This document shows positions 60,203-60,279 of a stretch of DNA of 60,279 nucleotides, piece after piece. A program made the position numbers and the translations under genes. The notes beneath the pieces are model-generated. The model worked only from the letters and a program-made list of their open reading frames with translations. It was not told the DNA's origin and did not search any database. Position 1 is the stretch's first letter. Each line of letters starts with the position of its first letter. This stretch comes from Candidatus Bilophila faecipullorum. Lineage in GTDB: Bacteria > Desulfobacterota > Desulfovibrionia > Desulfovibrionales > Desulfovibrionaceae. The stretch is from assembly GCA_944326695.1 (NCBI GenBank), contig CALVEZ010000022.1:1-60279 (forward strand), in the 5' to 3' direction.

Positions 60203-60268
60203 AAATTTATGGCGGAGAGGGGGAGATTCGAACTCCCGGTACCTTTTGAGTACACACGATTTCCAATC
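60203..60268 (-). repeat. right attachment repeat: 3' part of tRNA-Ser(GGA)
   Basis: Identical to 330-395. The 11 bases that follow (to the window end) do not continue into a tRNA 5' half, because the anticodon stem would be mismatched (CACAAGAT in place of CACGAT). No intact tRNA is visible at this end either. Confidence 0.9.
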
Positions 60269-60279
60269 TTGTGCATAAG

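Overview
The window holds one essentially complete temperate phage genome of podovirus type. It is bounded by a 66-bp direct repeat (330-395 and 60203-60268) that is the 3' part of a tRNA-Ser(GGA) gene read on the minus strand. The major capsid protein (N4-gp56 type), portal, terminase, a 4029-residue polyvalent ejection-type protein, a signal-anchor endolysin, a LexA-like repressor and a tyrosine integrase next to the right repeat support this. Base composition and general protein character suggest a Desulfovibrionaceae host (Desulfovibrio or Bilophila type), but no host marker gene is present, so that is only an inference.

Layout. Left of the first repeat lies a truncated integrase fragment of another element. 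Inside the left end is a type II restriction-modification island: a frameshifted MvaI/BcnI-type nuclease, a C5 methyltransferase with an N-terminal helix-turn-helix, and Vsr. The giant polyvalent gene (3752-15841, minus) takes a fifth of the genome. Next come a secreted Cys-rich moron, an AT-rich TerB/DnaJ pair, and an antirepressor of the Rha family preceded by a C4-like antisense RNA. From 19166 to 48266 most genes are on the minus strand in tightly coupled order. Read in the direction of transcription these are a cro-like regulator, CII-like and Bro/KilAC regulators, replication genes, terminase, lysis genes (SAR endolysin and membrane proteins), portal, scaffold, capsid, adaptor proteins present as two tandem paralogous pairs, a large set of tail-fibre genes (one with a thrombospondin type 1 repeat), and internal virion proteins. 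An inserted plus-strand moron (40499-41164) carries a copy of part of the phage's own scaffolding protein.

Right of the cI/cro switch (48267-48360) the plus-strand lysogeny and accessory arm holds cI, membrane-protein morons, further small regulators with a shared 20-bp operator-like sequence, and a DUF4160/DUF2442 toxin-antitoxin-like pair flanked by 68-bp direct repeats. It continues with a recombination module (Sak4-like ATPase plus SSB), two frame-broken small genes, a CRISPR array of 27 identical repeats with 26 spacers (56631-58219), and finally an excisionase-like gene and the integrase. The CRISPR repeat has type I-F features, but the window contains no cas gene. Several spacers overlap one another in target and look like phage structural-gene sequence, so the array is most simply read as a prophage-borne weapon against competing phages that borrows host Cas proteins.

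Overall the genome reads as a prophage heavily loaded with inter-phage conflict genes: R-M, CRISPR, a TA-like pair, candidate exclusion membrane proteins and a possible capsid-assembly interferer. Three frame disruptions (near 1316, 55090-55260 and 55560) are either real decay or assembly errors.
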